Made by a program: the position numbers and the translations under genes
Notes under the pieces: model-generated
What the model was told of the DNA's origin: nothing
The model's input: only the letters and a program-made list of their open reading frames with translations
The model's database searches: none
Source: Streptomyces avermitilis MA-4680 = NBRC 14893
Lineage (GTDB): Bacteria; Actinomycetota; Actinomycetes; Streptomycetales; Streptomycetaceae
Assembly: GCF_000009765.2 (NCBI RefSeq)
Contig: NC_003155.5
Coordinates: 8,680,001 to 8,744,000, forward strand
DNA length: 64,000 nt
Direction of reading: 5' to 3'
Shown: in pieces, positions 8,848-17,978 of the stretch
How positions within the stretch are numbered: the first letter of the stretch is position 1
How the letters are laid out: every line of letters starts with the position of its first letter

Positions 8848-9683
8848 CGGTCGACGCCCACCACCACGTCTGGGACCTGTCCGTCCGCGACCAGGACTGG
8901 ATCACCGGCCCGGAACTCCAGCCCCTGCGGCGGAACTTCACTGTCGCGGACCTCGAACCGGAGGCACGGGCGGCCGGGGTCGACCGGACCGTGCTCGTGC
9001 AGACGGTCACCGTCGCCGAGGAGACGCCGGAGTTCCTCGCCCTCGCGGCGGAGAGTGAGCTGATCGGGGGAGTGATCGGCTGGACCGACCTGACCCGGCC
9101 GGACGTGGCCGACGAGCTGGCGCGCCTCGCGGAGCTCCCCGGCGGCGCGTATCTGCGGGGCATCCGCCACCAGGTCCAGGGCGAGCCCGACCCCGACTGG
9201 CTGCTGCGCCCCGACGTCCGCCGAGGGCTCGCCGCCGTGGCCGGGGCGGGGCTCGTCCACGACCTGGTGGTCCTGCCGCACCAGCTGCCGGCCTGCGTCA
9301 AGTCGGCCAGAGACCTGCCCGAACTCATTTTCGTCCTCGACCACTTGGGCAAGCCGCCCATCGCGTCGGGCGCACGCGAACCGTGGGCGACGCACGTCCG
9401 GGCGCTCGCCGCGCTCCCCAACACCGTCTGCAAACTCTCGGGCATGGTCACCGAGGCCGGCCCCGGCACCTGGACGGCCGACGCGCTGCGCCCGTACGCG
9501 GACACGGTCCTCGACGCCTTCGGCCCCGGCCGTCTGATGTTCGGCTCCGACTGGCCGGTGTGCACGCTCGCCGCGTCGTACGGCCAAGTCATCGACGTCG
9601 CCAACGAGTTGACGGCCGCACTCGGGGCCGACGAGCGCGAGGACCTGTTCTCCGGCACCGCGACCCGGGTCTACGGCCTCTGA
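8844..9683 (+). CDS. Amidohydrolase, probable L-fuconolactonase
   Basis: A 279-residue amidohydrolase-2 family protein. It begins with the metal-binding HxH motif in VDAHHHVWDL, has the conserved VLDHLGKP segment, and ends with FGSDWPV, which carries the catalytic Asp. Members of this group hydrolyse sugar lactones such as L-fucono-1,4-lactone. GTG 8844 is preferred because it gives the same GTGA coupling seen between the upstream genes and has a GGGAG site; ATG 8832 is an alternative. It is the last gene of the operon; no acylpyruvate hydrolase or aldolase gene follows to finish the pathway. Confidence 0.85.
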   Translation: MTVDAHHHVWDLSVRDQDWITGPELQPLRRNFTVADLEPEARAAGVDRTVLVQTVTVAEETPEFLALAAESELIGGVIGWTDLTRPDVADELARLAELPGGAYLRGIRHQVQGEPDPDWLLRPDVRRGLAAVAGAGLVHDLVVLPHQLPACVKSARDLPELIFVLDHLGKPPIASGAREPWATHVRALAALPNTVCKLSGMVTEAGPGTWTADALRPYADTVLDAFGPGRLMFGSDWPVCTLAASYGQVIDVANELTAALGADEREDLFSGTATRVYGL

Positions 9684-9765
9684 TCCCCCGGGTCTACGGC
9701 CGCTGATCCTCGGCGCGGCGGTGCGCCCGGACCTCGCCGCCGCGCCAGGCCCGTGGGCGGAGCGA

Positions 9766-11193
9766 CTACGGGTCCCGCAGCTCGACCCTCGTCGCCAGCC
9801 GCGTCGCCGGCAGATACTCGCGCACATACGTCCGCTGCCAGTACGCGCCCGTCTCCCGCAGCTCGCGCCAGGTCGTGTACTGGTAGCGGTACAGCCGGGC
9901 CCGGACGAACCGGGGCGGGGCGTCCGGCGGGAACGGCGAGCGGCGCAGCAGCCGAAGCGTGTCGCGGTCGTTCTCCAGGAGCCGCTCCACCAGACCGCCG
10001 AACCATGAACCGGCGTACGCGGGGGAGAGCGCCGCGAACCACATCATCCAGTCGAGCCGCAGGTGGTACGGGGCGAACTGGCGCGGCCACCGCCGTGGAT
10101 CACCCGGCTTGCCCTTGAACTCGTACTCCCGCCAGTCCGCGTCCTCGCGCGGTTCGTCGTCGGCGGTGCCCTCGATCACCACCTCGTGCCGGGTGCGGCT
10201 GACGCTGCCGAACGCGCCGTAGGTGTTGACCAGGTGGAGCGGGTCGAAGGAGCGGTTCATGACCTGCCGCCGGGAGAGCATGTTGCGGGCCGGCCGGTAG
10301 CTGAGGCCCACCAGCCCGGCGGCGACGGCCAGCACCACGATCTCGTACCAGAGCGGTGCGCCGGGCACGTCCGGCGGGGTGCCGGGGAACGCCACCGCGG
10401 ACAGGGCCAGCACGATCGTCAGCCAGTTCAGCCAGGCGAAGTTGCCGGACAGGACCAGCCACAGCTGGGTGAGGATCATCAGCGCGGCGGCGGCCGTGGC
10501 GATCGGCTGCGGGGTGAACAGCAGAACGGGGACGACCAGTTGGGTGACGTGGTTGGCGGCCACCTCGGCCCGGTGGAGGGGCTTGGGCAGGTGGTGGAAG
10601 AAGCAGCTCAGCGGGCCCGGCATCGGCTGGGTCTCATGGTGGTAGTACAGGCACGTCAGCTTCCGCCAGCACGCGTCCCCGCGCATCTTGATCAGGCCGG
10701 CCCCGAACTCGACGCGGAACAGCACCCACCGCAGCAGGAAGAGGACCACGACGGGCGGACCGGCCTCGTCGTTGCCGAGGAACACGGCGAGGAAGCCCAC
10801 CTCCAGAAGCAGCGACTCCCAGCCGAAGCCGTACCAGGTCTGGCCGACGTTGACGATCGACAGATACAGCACCCACGGGACCAGCCAGAGCACCATGGCG
10901 CCCCAGAGCGGCAGGTGCGAGTCAAGACCCGCGACGAGCGCCGCCGACACCGCGCAGCCGGCGCCCGCCCAGGCCGCGAAGAAGCGGTCCGAGTAGTGGA
11001 GTTGGAAGACGCTCGGCGCCCGACGGAACGGCACCTGTGCCACGAAGCGCGGAACCGGCAGCATCCCCCGCTCCCCGATCAGCGCGCGGAACTGGAGGGC
11101 CGCGCCGAGGAACGCGACGAGATACACGACGGCCAGCGCCCGCTGGAAGACCAGCCGGCTCCACCAGTAGTCGGTTGCCGTGAACCACTCCAC
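9766..11193 (-). CDS. Lipase maturation factor family protein
   Basis: A 475-residue multi-pass membrane protein of the LMF1-like family. The N-terminal two thirds carry several membrane segments. The conserved central region includes FRVEFGAGLIKMRGDACW, and the C-terminal domain includes the YEFKGKPGDPRRWPRQFAPYHLRLDW region, both family hallmarks. GTG 11193 is chosen because AGGAG lies eight bases upstream; ATG 11217 lacks a ribosome site. In animals LMF1 helps lipases fold; the bacterial role is not established. The gene converges with the fucose operon, with 82 bp between stops. Confidence 0.88.
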   Translation of the reverse strand: MEWFTATDYWWSRLVFQRALAVVYLVAFLGAALQFRALIGERGMLPVPRFVAQVPFRRAPSVFQLHYSDRFFAAWAGAGCAVSAALVAGLDSHLPLWGAMVLWLVPWVLYLSIVNVGQTWYGFGWESLLLEVGFLAVFLGNDEAGPPVVVLFLLRWVLFRVEFGAGLIKMRGDACWRKLTCLYYHHETQPMPGPLSCFFHHLPKPLHRAEVAANHVTQLVVPVLLFTPQPIATAAAALMILTQLWLVLSGNFAWLNWLTIVLALSAVAFPGTPPDVPGAPLWYEIVVLAVAAGLVGLSYRPARNMLSRRQVMNRSFDPLHLVNTYGAFGSVSRTRHEVVIEGTADDEPREDADWREYEFKGKPGDPRRWPRQFAPYHLRLDWMMWFAALSPAYAGSWFGGLVERLLENDRDTLRLLRRSPFPPDAPPRFVRARLYRYQYTTWRELRETGAYWQRTYVREYLPATRLATRVELRDP

Positions 11194-11504
11194 GTCGAGC
11201 GCTCCTCTCCCCTCCATTGTGACGCTGGGTGACCGGCGCCGCGAGAACGTGGTGCGCGTACCCGTCAGAACGCCCGTCACGACCTGCACGCTCGCTTCAC
11301 CGACTCCACGGCGGCCTCCACCGCGACCGCGGCTCCCGTCACCCGGACGCCGCAGTCGGCGCCCACCGGGAGCCCTTCGGCGACGCGGGAGCGCTCCCGC
11401 GCCCTATCCCGACGGTTCGGCGTGCGGCGCCCTGCCGCCGGGCCGGCCGCCCGGCGGTAGGCTCCGAAGTCGAGGAATAGGACAAACCCTGGCAAGGTGG
11501 CCCC
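11194..11504. promoter_or_regulatory. Divergent intergenic region with an 18-bp palindrome
   Basis: This 311-bp gap separates the divergent lipase maturation factor and phosphatase genes and holds no convincing gene. Its clearest element is a perfect palindrome, CGCGGGAGCGCTCCCGCG, at 11384-11401. It could be an operator or a cruciform. Nothing else could be assigned. Confidence 0.4.
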
Positions 11505-13577
11505 ATGGTTGATCGGGGAGCGAGCGCCCTGTCACTCCCGGACGACTGGACCGCCCACCCGGATCCGATCCTGGCGCTCAACCGCATGGGCAGCTTCGAC
11601 TGGGACCTGGACACCGGTCTGATGCACATGGACGCCCAGGCCCACGAGATCTTCGACGTGCGCCCCGACGAATACGAAGGCCGCCCCGAGACCCTGAGCG
11701 ACCGGGTGCCCGCCCCGGAGGCCCGCCGGCTCGACGCGCTGGTCTCCCGGGCCCTCAAGGACGGCAGCGAGAACTACGGAGCCTACTTCCGCCTCCGCCG
11801 TCGCGACGGCTCGCTGCGCTGGACCCACACCCAGGGCTACATCCGCCGCGACGAGGGCGGCCGCCCGCGCCGGATCGTCGGCATCGTCCGTGACGCCACG
11901 GAGGAACTGCGCGAGAGCGAGGCACGCCAGGAAGCGAGGGGCCGGGACGAAGTCAGGCGCCGGCAGACGAACGTCGTCCAGGCCATCACGGCGGCCCTGG
12001 CCCACGCACGGACCGTCCAGGACGTGATCGACGTCCTCAAGGACACCCACGGCCTCACCTATCTCGGTGCGACGAGCCTGGTCATGGGCCTGGTGGAGGC
12101 CGGCCGCATACGGCTGGTCGCCGAGGGGCCCGCGGGGAGCTTCGTGCCCGGCACCCTGGTCACACGCATCGACGAGAAGTATCCGATGAGCGAGGTCGTG
12201 CGCACCCTCAGGCCGATCTTCATCGAGTCGCCCGAGGAGTTCGCCGACCGCTATCCGATCCTCTGGCCGAACATCATCGACCTGAACATCACCTCGTCCG
12301 CCTACCTGCCGCTCATCGTGCAGGCCCGGCCCATCGGCGCCATGGGCCTGCTCTACAACGACCGGCGAGGCTTCACCCCGGAGGAGCGCAACGTCCTCGT
12401 CGCGCTCGGCAGCAGCATCGCGCAGAGCCTTCAGCGCGCCATGTTCTACGAGCAGGAGAAGGATCTCGCGCAGGGCCTTCAGCAGGCCATGCTGCCCCGC
12501 TCCATACCCAGCGTGCCCGGCGCCGACGTGGCCGTCCGCTACCGCTCGGCGAAGATCGGCCGGGACATCGGCGGCGACTGGTACGACCTGATCCCCCTGC
12601 CGGGCGGCCGCGTCGGCGCCGTGATCGGCGACGTGCAGGGCCACGACACGCACGCGGCGGCCGTCATGGGCCAGCTGCGGATCGTGCTGCGCGCCTACGC
12701 CGCCGAGGGACACACGCCTGCCACCGTGATGGCCCGCGCCTCCGTCTTCCTGCACGAACTCGACACCGATCGCTTCGCGACCTGCCTGTACGCGGAGGCC
12801 GACCTGTCCACCGGGGTGATGCAGCTCGTCCGGGCCGGCCATATCGACCCCCTGGTGCGGCACATGGACGGCACCTGCCGACGGCTGCCCGTGCAGGGCG
12901 GGCTGCCGCTCGGTCTCTCGGCGGAGTTCGGCCGCCTCGAATACCCGGTCGACACCATAGAGCTCGATCCAGGCGAGACCCTGCTGCTGTGCACCGACGG
13001 CCTCGTCGAGCAGCCCGGTGCCGACCTCGACGAGGGCATGCAGACCCTGCTGGAGCTGCTCCGCTCGGGTCCGGACGACGTGCGCGACCTCGCCGACCTG
13101 CTGATCGACGTGGCCGAGGAACGCGGCGGCGACGACGACGTGGCCCTGCTCCTCATGCGCCGCCAGGGCCTTGGCCGGCAGTCCGGCGGGCGTCTCCAGC
13201 AGCACGTCGCGCCCGGTGACCCGGAGGCGCTCACCGAGGCCCGCCACATGATCCGCGCCGCGGTCCGGGCCTGGGGCGCCCGCGAGCGCGCCGACGAGAT
13301 CGAACTGGTCGCCGACGAGCTGATCACCAACGCCCTCATGCACACCGAGGGCTCCGCGATCGTCACCCTCAGGGTCCTCACCGGCCCCGACCACAGACTG
13401 CGTGTCGAGGTCGAGGACTCCTCCAGCGCCCTGCCCCGCCGCCGCGAGGCCGGTGAGTGCGAGGTGTCGGGGCGCGGTCTGCTGCTCGTGGACCGGCTCG
13501 CCGATGTCTGGGGCGTGGAGGCCCGGGGCAGCGGCAAGTGCGTGTGGTGCGAGTTCATCGTCCCGGAGCGGAGCTGA
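11505..13577 (+). CDS. PAS-GAF-SpoIIE phosphatase-HATPase regulator
   Basis: A 690-residue cytoplasmic regulator. Its domains in order are PAS/PAC (about 25-135), GAF (about 155-310), a PP2C-type SpoIIE phosphatase (about 330-550, with GGDWYDL, GDVQGHD and GGDDDVALL metal-binding elements) and a C-terminal anti-sigma-type HATPase (about 570-690, with ELVADELITNALMH). Such proteins dephosphorylate anti-anti-sigma factors and may also bind them through the kinase-like domain, linking signals sensed by PAS/GAF to sigma factor release. No sigma factor partner is adjacent. Two similar proteins occur at 57.2 kb and at the window end. Confidence 0.92.
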   Translation: MVDRGASALSLPDDWTAHPDPILALNRMGSFDWDLDTGLMHMDAQAHEIFDVRPDEYEGRPETLSDRVPAPEARRLDALVSRALKDGSENYGAYFRLRRRDGSLRWTHTQGYIRRDEGGRPRRIVGIVRDATEELRESEARQEARGRDEVRRRQTNVVQAITAALAHARTVQDVIDVLKDTHGLTYLGATSLVMGLVEAGRIRLVAEGPAGSFVPGTLVTRIDEKYPMSEVVRTLRPIFIESPEEFADRYPILWPNIIDLNITSSAYLPLIVQARPIGAMGLLYNDRRGFTPEERNVLVALGSSIAQSLQRAMFYEQEKDLAQGLQQAMLPRSIPSVPGADVAVRYRSAKIGRDIGGDWYDLIPLPGGRVGAVIGDVQGHDTHAAAVMGQLRIVLRAYAAEGHTPATVMARASVFLHELDTDRFATCLYAEADLSTGVMQLVRAGHIDPLVRHMDGTCRRLPVQGGLPLGLSAEFGRLEYPVDTIELDPGETLLLCTDGLVEQPGADLDEGMQTLLELLRSGPDDVRDLADLLIDVAEERGGDDDVALLLMRRQGLGRQSGGRLQQHVAPGDPEALTEARHMIRAAVRAWGARERADEIELVADELITNALMHTEGSAIVTLRVLTGPDHRLRVEVEDSSSALPRRREAGECEVSGRGLLLVDRLADVWGVEARGSGKCVWCEFIVPERS

Positions 13578-13624
13578 CTGCTGCTCCGCATGGCGTTGTC
13601 GGTGCCGGGTGGCACTCTGGAGGC

Positions 13625-14485
13625 ATGCCGGAACTGCCCGAGGTCGAAGCGCTCAAGGACTTCCTGGCCGACCATGTCGTCGGCCACGAGGTCGTGCGGG
13701 TGCTGCCCGTCGCGATCAGTGTCCTGAAGACGTACGACCCCCCGGTCACCGCCCTTGAGGGCCGGGAGATCACGGCGGTGCGCCGGCACGGCAAGTTCCT
13801 CGACCTGGAGGCGGACGGCCTGCACTTCGTGACGCACCTGGCCCGCGGCGGCTGGCTCCATTGGCGGGACAAGCTGCCCGACGCCCCGCCCCGCCCCGGC
13901 AAGGGCCCGCTGGCGCTGCGTGTCGCGCTGGAGACGGGAGAGGGCTTCGACCTGACGGAGGCCGGCACACAGAAGAGACTGGCCGTCCATGTCGTACGGG
14001 ACCCGGGTGACGTCCCGGGCGTGGCCCGGCTCGGCCCGGACCCGCTCGCCGACGACTTCGACGAGGCGCGCTTCGCGCGGCTTCTGGAGGGCGAGCGGCG
14101 CCGGATCAAGGGCGCGCTGCGCGACCAGAGCCTGATCGCGGGCGTGGGGAACGCGTACAGCGACGAGATCCTGCACGCCGCGAAGATGTCACCGTTCAAG
14201 CTCACCTCGGCCCTGACCGCCGAGGAGATACGACAGCTGTACGCGGCACTGCGTACGACGCTCACCGAGGCGGTCGAGCGCTCCCGGGGGCTGGCCGCCG
14301 GGCGGCTGAAGGCGGAGAAGAAGACCGGGCTGCGGGTGCACGGCAGAACGGGGGAGCCCTGTCCGGTGTGCGGGGACACGATCCGCGAGGTCTCCTTCAG
14401 CGACTCCTCGCTCCAGTACTGCCCGACCTGCCAGACCGGCGGCAGACCCCTGGCGGACCGGCGGATGTCACGGCTGCTCAAGTAG
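13625..14485 (+). CDS. Fpg/Nei-family DNA glycosylase
   Basis: A 286-residue base-excision repair enzyme. The N-terminus MPELPEVE provides the catalytic Pro and Glu exposed after Met removal. A helix-two-turn-helix lies at QSLIAGVGNAYSDEIL, and a C-terminal four-Cys zinc finger (CPVC...CPTC) ends in RRMSRLLK. It should excise oxidised or otherwise damaged bases and nick the strand. The variant zinc-finger tail, compared with classical MutM, makes the substrate (8-oxoG, formamidopyrimidines or uracil-type lesions) uncertain. The start lies 47 bp after the phosphatase gene, with a GGAGG site. Confidence 0.9.
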   Translation: MPELPEVEALKDFLADHVVGHEVVRVLPVAISVLKTYDPPVTALEGREITAVRRHGKFLDLEADGLHFVTHLARGGWLHWRDKLPDAPPRPGKGPLALRVALETGEGFDLTEAGTQKRLAVHVVRDPGDVPGVARLGPDPLADDFDEARFARLLEGERRRIKGALRDQSLIAGVGNAYSDEILHAAKMSPFKLTSALTAEEIRQLYAALRTTLTEAVERSRGLAAGRLKAEKKTGLRVHGRTGEPCPVCGDTIREVSFSDSSLQYCPTCQTGGRPLADRRMSRLLK

Positions 14486-14528
14486 GCGGCTCAGGCGGGA
14501 GCGGGAGCGAGGGCGGGCCCGACGTGCC

Positions 14529-15179
14529 TCAGTGGGACCTGAGCGTCAGCAGGAGCTGCCCGTTGCCGGTGCGGATGTCGTAGTGCTCGATCTCGTCGGG
14601 CCGCAGCGCGGCGCCGCCCTGCATGGTGGTGGGACCGCCGTCGTGCGAGGGCGCCATCCACGTCGTCACGGTCTGCTCGGAACCGTCCTTCCCCACCGCG
14701 ATGAGCCGACAGGAGTGGGGACCGGAGGCGTCCTTGACCGTCACGTCGATCTCGCTGCCCCAGACCCGTTCCTGGGTGGTGACCTGCGCCCACACCCCGG
14801 TCTTCGCGCCGGTCGCGGTCAGTTCCGTCGATGCGGAGCCGTGCCCGGCGACCATCGCCACCACGGGCCCGCCCACCGCGAACACCACGGCGGCGGCGAC
14901 CGCGTACAGCCAGCGCCTGCGCCCGCTGCGGTGCCGTGTCGCCACCTCGCCGAGCAGCCGCTCCATCAGGCGGGGTCCGGGTGCCGCGAAGGGATGCACG
15001 GCTCGCGGCGTCGCCCGCCGGTACAGCATCAACTGCCGCGCGGCGGGCCGGAATTCGGTCACCTGTGCCGTGCAGCTGGGGCACTCCATGAGGTGGTCCT
15101 CGAAGCGGAAGGCTTCCGCCTCGTCGAGCACGCCGAGCGCGTAGGCGCCGACGTCGCGATGGCGTTCCAGGGACCTCAT
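14529..15179 (-). CDS. Membrane-bound zinc-binding anti-sigma factor (RskA-like)
   Basis: A 216-residue protein. The N-terminal ZAS domain includes HLMECPSC (His-x3-Cys-x2-Cys). A single membrane segment follows at about 90-112, and then an extracytoplasmic RskA-type domain. The cytoplasmic ZAS domain would hold the ECF sigma factor encoded upstream on the same strand until a signal, sensed outside, triggers release, probably by proteolysis. A GAGGAA ribosome site precedes ATG 15179. One small unassigned gene lies between it and the sigma gene. Confidence 0.9.
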   Translation of the reverse strand: MRSLERHRDVGAYALGVLDEAEAFRFEDHLMECPSCTAQVTEFRPAARQLMLYRRATPRAVHPFAAPGPRLMERLLGEVATRHRSGRRRWLYAVAAAVVFAVGGPVVAMVAGHGSASTELTATGAKTGVWAQVTTQERVWGSEIDVTVKDASGPHSCRLIAVGKDGSEQTVTTWMAPSHDGGPTTMQGGAALRPDEIEHYDIRTGNGQLLLTLRSH

Positions 15180-15327
15180 ACCAATTCCTCATGCCGGTGA
15201 AGCGGGGTGGGGGTGGTGTTCGTGTTGCTGTTGCCCACCGGTACGGACCAGGCCGCCGAATCACTCAAGGCTGTTGGAATAACAGTCAAGATATTCGGAG
15301 CGGTCGGGCCTGCGGATTGGTCCGAAT

Positions 15328-15843
15328 CTAAAAAAGATGGATGGCGAGGTGTCCGAGCGGCAGCCCCAGCTGCCAGGCGGGCGTCCAGACCTTGGGTCCG
15401 TCGTCCTCGCCCAAGACCGAGCCGCCGCCGGGCACCGCGTCCAGGTCAGGGGCGAGCAGCTCGGTCTCCTCCAGCCAGCGCCAGGCCGCGGACGCCAGAT
15501 CCAGGTCCGGCGACGGGCCGCCCGACTCGACGGCCTCGGCGGCCAGCGCGGCCATCCGTGCACACACCCAGTCCTGCCACGGCTGGTCGTACGCCGTCAG
15601 CGAAAGCCAGGTCTCCAGCTGCGAGACGACCCGGATACCGGAGAGCTCACCGCTGGTGTCGGAGAGGAAGATGGTAAGCGCCAGGGCGTCGCGCCCGGCG
15701 CGGAACTCGAAGGACGTCGGCGGCATCAGGTCGCCGGTCCGCAGCAGTTCGTCCGCGATGTACTCCGCGTACAACCATGCCATGGGGACGGTGAGTTCAC
15801 CGCCGCCGGCGCCGTCCGTGCTCTCTTGACCTCTGTGCAGCAT
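15328..15843 (-). CDS. Unassigned protein between ECF sigma and anti-sigma genes
   Basis: A predicted 171-residue soluble, acidic protein with many Trp and Leu residues (for example WLYAEYIADELLR, AAWRWLEE and a C-terminal LGLPLGHLAIHLF). No membrane segment, signal peptide or recognised domain is visible. ATG 15843 is taken as start, with a GGAGGA site upstream; ATG 15783 is the shorter alternative. Its place in a same-strand row with the sigma and anti-sigma genes, about 150 bp from each, suggests a role in that signalling unit, but I do not recognise its family. Confidence 0.65.
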   Translation of the reverse strand: MLHRGQESTDGAGGGELTVPMAWLYAEYIADELLRTGDLMPPTSFEFRAGRDALALTIFLSDTSGELSGIRVVSQLETWLSLTAYDQPWQDWVCARMAALAAEAVESGGPSPDLDLASAAWRWLEETELLAPDLDAVPGGGSVLGEDDGPKVWTPAWQLGLPLGHLAIHLF

Positions 15844-15995
15844 CCCTTCCTGCCTTCCTCCGGTGCGTGCGCGTCGCCCGACCCCGGACTTGCCCGACCC
15901 CGGACTACTGTTCCGGAACACGGATGAGGACAGCAGATTGCTCAACCATGGTCCTCAGCAAGGCGCTTTACGGAGGTTTGACTCGGCCTTCGGTT

Positions 15996-16544
15996 TCACC
16001 GCAGGTCGGCCGCGTATCCCGGAAGAACCCGGCGCAGGGCGCGCAGCGCGTAGTACGCGCGGGACTTCACGGTACCGGGCGGAATCCCCAGGGCCTCGGC
16101 GGCCTCCGCCACACTCGCCCCCCGGAAATACACCTGCACCAGTACTTCACGATGCTCGGGAGTGAGTGTCTTCACAGCGTCGCGCACATCGAGCGTCGCG
16201 GCGGACCGTTCGGCGTGATCGGCGCACACCCGGGCGTTCTCCAGTACGGCGTCCCCGACCTCGGCGGGCCGCGCCTGGCGGGCCCGTCGCGCGTCGATGG
16301 CGAGCCGCCGTGCGACGGTGAGCAGCCAGGGGCGCACGGAGGTGAAATCGTGCGCGCGCAGCGCCTCGGGGTGTTGCCAGGCACGTACGAACGTCTCCTG
16401 CACGAGGTCCTCGGCGCGCTGGCGGTCCCCGTCGCAGAGCCTGAGCAGCAGCGCGAAGAGCGGTCGGCCGTGCTCGCGCTGCAGCTGCGCCAGCTCGTGC
16501 TCGGCGGTCGTCCCGCGCCCGATGGTGGTGGTTACGGCCGTCAT
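15996..16544 (-). CDS. ECF-type RNA polymerase sigma factor
   Basis: A sigma-70 family ECF factor of about 182 residues. Region 2 includes AEDLVQETFVRAWQHPE, and region 4 includes LTPEHREVLVQVYFRGASVAEAAEALGIPPGTVKSR, a standard helix-turn-helix. It directs RNA polymerase to a specific promoter set and is probably held inactive by the ZAS anti-sigma factor encoded downstream. The start is uncertain: ATG 16544 fits the family length, while GTG 16592 would add 16 residues; neither has a strong ribosome site. Confidence 0.9.
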   Translation of the reverse strand: MTAVTTTIGRGTTAEHELAQLQREHGRPLFALLLRLCDGDRQRAEDLVQETFVRAWQHPEALRAHDFTSVRPWLLTVARRLAIDARRARQARPAEVGDAVLENARVCADHAERSAATLDVRDAVKTLTPEHREVLVQVYFRGASVAEAAEALGIPPGTVKSRAYYALRALRRVLPGYAADLR

Positions 16545-16751
16545 GGCGGCTATGGCAGCGCACCGCGCTCCGCCGGGACAGGGAGCGCGCACGGGTCTGC
16601 GGCGGACGGTCGAACCCGTCGTTGAACGGTACGACGAACGGTCCGGCCGCCGCCGGACGTGACGCCGTTGCGGTGACGTGGACGGTGCCGCGGCGACTCG
16701 GGCGGTGCGGCTGCTTGACTCCCGGCAAGGCGCGCAGGTGGATTCACATCA

Positions 16752-16763
16752 GTTCATATGAAC
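16752..16763. promoter_or_regulatory. Palindromic operator candidate GTTCATATGAAC
   Basis: A perfect 12-bp palindrome, AT-rich against its surroundings, 66 bp before the capA-like gene and within the divergent region it shares with the ECF sigma gene. This placement suits a repressor or activator site, but no cognate regulator can be named. Confidence 0.4.
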
Positions 16764-16829
16764 ATCAGAACCATCGGACCCACCGGAACCGATCGGGACT
16801 GCCGGAACCAGCCGCATCGGAGCGAGTCG

Positions 16830-17978
16830 ATGACACCACACGCCCGCCGGGCCGCCGCGGCCCTGACCGCCGCCCTGCTGACCGCCGGCGCGGCCTGCCA
16901 GGCCCACGACCCGTCGTCACGGCAAGCGGGCGGGCCCGCGGCCGCGCCCGCGACCCGTGGCTTCACCCTCGTCGCGTCCGGCGACGTCCTGCCGCACGCC
17001 CCGGTCATCGAGCAGGCGAAGGCCGACGCGGGCGGCATCGGCTACGACTTCCGCCCCATGCTCGCGGCTGCCGAACCCGTCGTGTCCCGGGCCGACGTGG
17101 CGATCTGCCATCTGGAGACGGTGTTCGGCGAGGACGGCGACTACTCCGGCTATTCCGCCTTCGTGTCGCCGCCGCAGGTCGCCCTGGGCCTCGCTGCCAT
17201 CGGATACGACGGCTGCTCCACGGCCTCGAACCATGCCCTCGACTACGACACAGCCGGCATCCACAGCACCCTGAACGCCCTCGACCGGGCCGGCGTGCAG
17301 CACACGGGCTCGGCACGCCTGGCGCCGGAGGCGGCCGCCCCGGCCATGTTCCACGCCGACGGCGCCCAGGTCGCCCACCTGGCGTACACCCACGACATCA
17401 ACGGCCGTCCGCTCCCCGCAGGAGAACCCTGGGCCGTCAACCTGATCGACCGGGACCGGATCGTCGCGGACGCCCGGGCCGCCCGGGCGGCGGGCGCCGA
17501 CGTGGTCGTCGTATCCCTGGGCTGGGGCACCGAGTGGCAGGACGAGCCCGACGCGCAGCAGCTTCGGCTGAGCAGGGAACTGACCGCGTCGCAGACGAAG
17601 GGCCGCCCCGACATCGACCTGATCCTCGGCACCCGCGCCCACGTCCCCCAGCCGTACGAGAAGGTCAACGGCACCTGGGTGGTCTACGGCCTGGGCGACC
17701 AGATCGCCGGGGAGATGGCCAACCGGGAAGGCTTCCGCGACCCGCGCGGACAGGAGAGCACCATCGGCCGCTTCACCTTCGCCCCGCCCGCCCGCGCGGG
17801 AGAGCGCTGGCAGGTGACGAAGGCCGAGTTCATTCCGCAGCGATTCGACCTCGGCCGGGTCGTGGACCTCAACGCCGCGATCGCGCAGGGCGCCGGGACG
17901 GCACCCGTACGCGACCGGATCCGCGACGTCGTGCTGCGCCGGGGGGCCGCCAAGGACGGCCTCGTCATGGGGAGTTGA
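16830..17978 (+). CDS. CapA-family (poly-glutamate synthesis-type) putative lipoprotein
   Basis: A 382-residue exported protein with a PGA_cap/metallophosphatase-like fold. Conserved segments are the N-terminal ASGDVL motif, HLETVF, SNHALDY and the RAHVPQPYE motif near the C-terminus. The signal peptide ends in a lipobox-like GAAC (Cys23), with an unusual Gly at -3. CapA proteins take part in poly-gamma-glutamate capsule synthesis or act as envelope phosphodiesterase-like enzymes; no capB/capC partners are here, so the reaction is unknown. ATG 16830 directly precedes the signal peptide. It overlaps the convergent permease gene by 14 bp. Confidence 0.85.
   Translation: MTPHARRAAAALTAALLTAGAACQAHDPSSRQAGGPAAAPATRGFTLVASGDVLPHAPVIEQAKADAGGIGYDFRPMLAAAEPVVSRADVAICHLETVFGEDGDYSGYSAFVSPPQVALGLAAIGYDGCSTASNHALDYDTAGIHSTLNALDRAGVQHTGSARLAPEAAAPAMFHADGAQVAHLAYTHDINGRPLPAGEPWAVNLIDRDRIVADARAARAAGADVVVVSLGWGTEWQDEPDAQQLRLSRELTASQTKGRPDIDLILGTRAHVPQPYEKVNGTWVVYGLGDQIAGEMANREGFRDPRGQESTIGRFTFAPPARAGERWQVTKAEFIPQRFDLGRVVDLNAAIAQGAGTAPVRDRIRDVVLRRGAAKDGLVMGS

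Noticed and set aside
15207..15927. Plus-strand frames across the sigma/anti-sigma region
   Set aside because: Arg/Pro-rich composition and no domains; the minus-strand genes explain the region.
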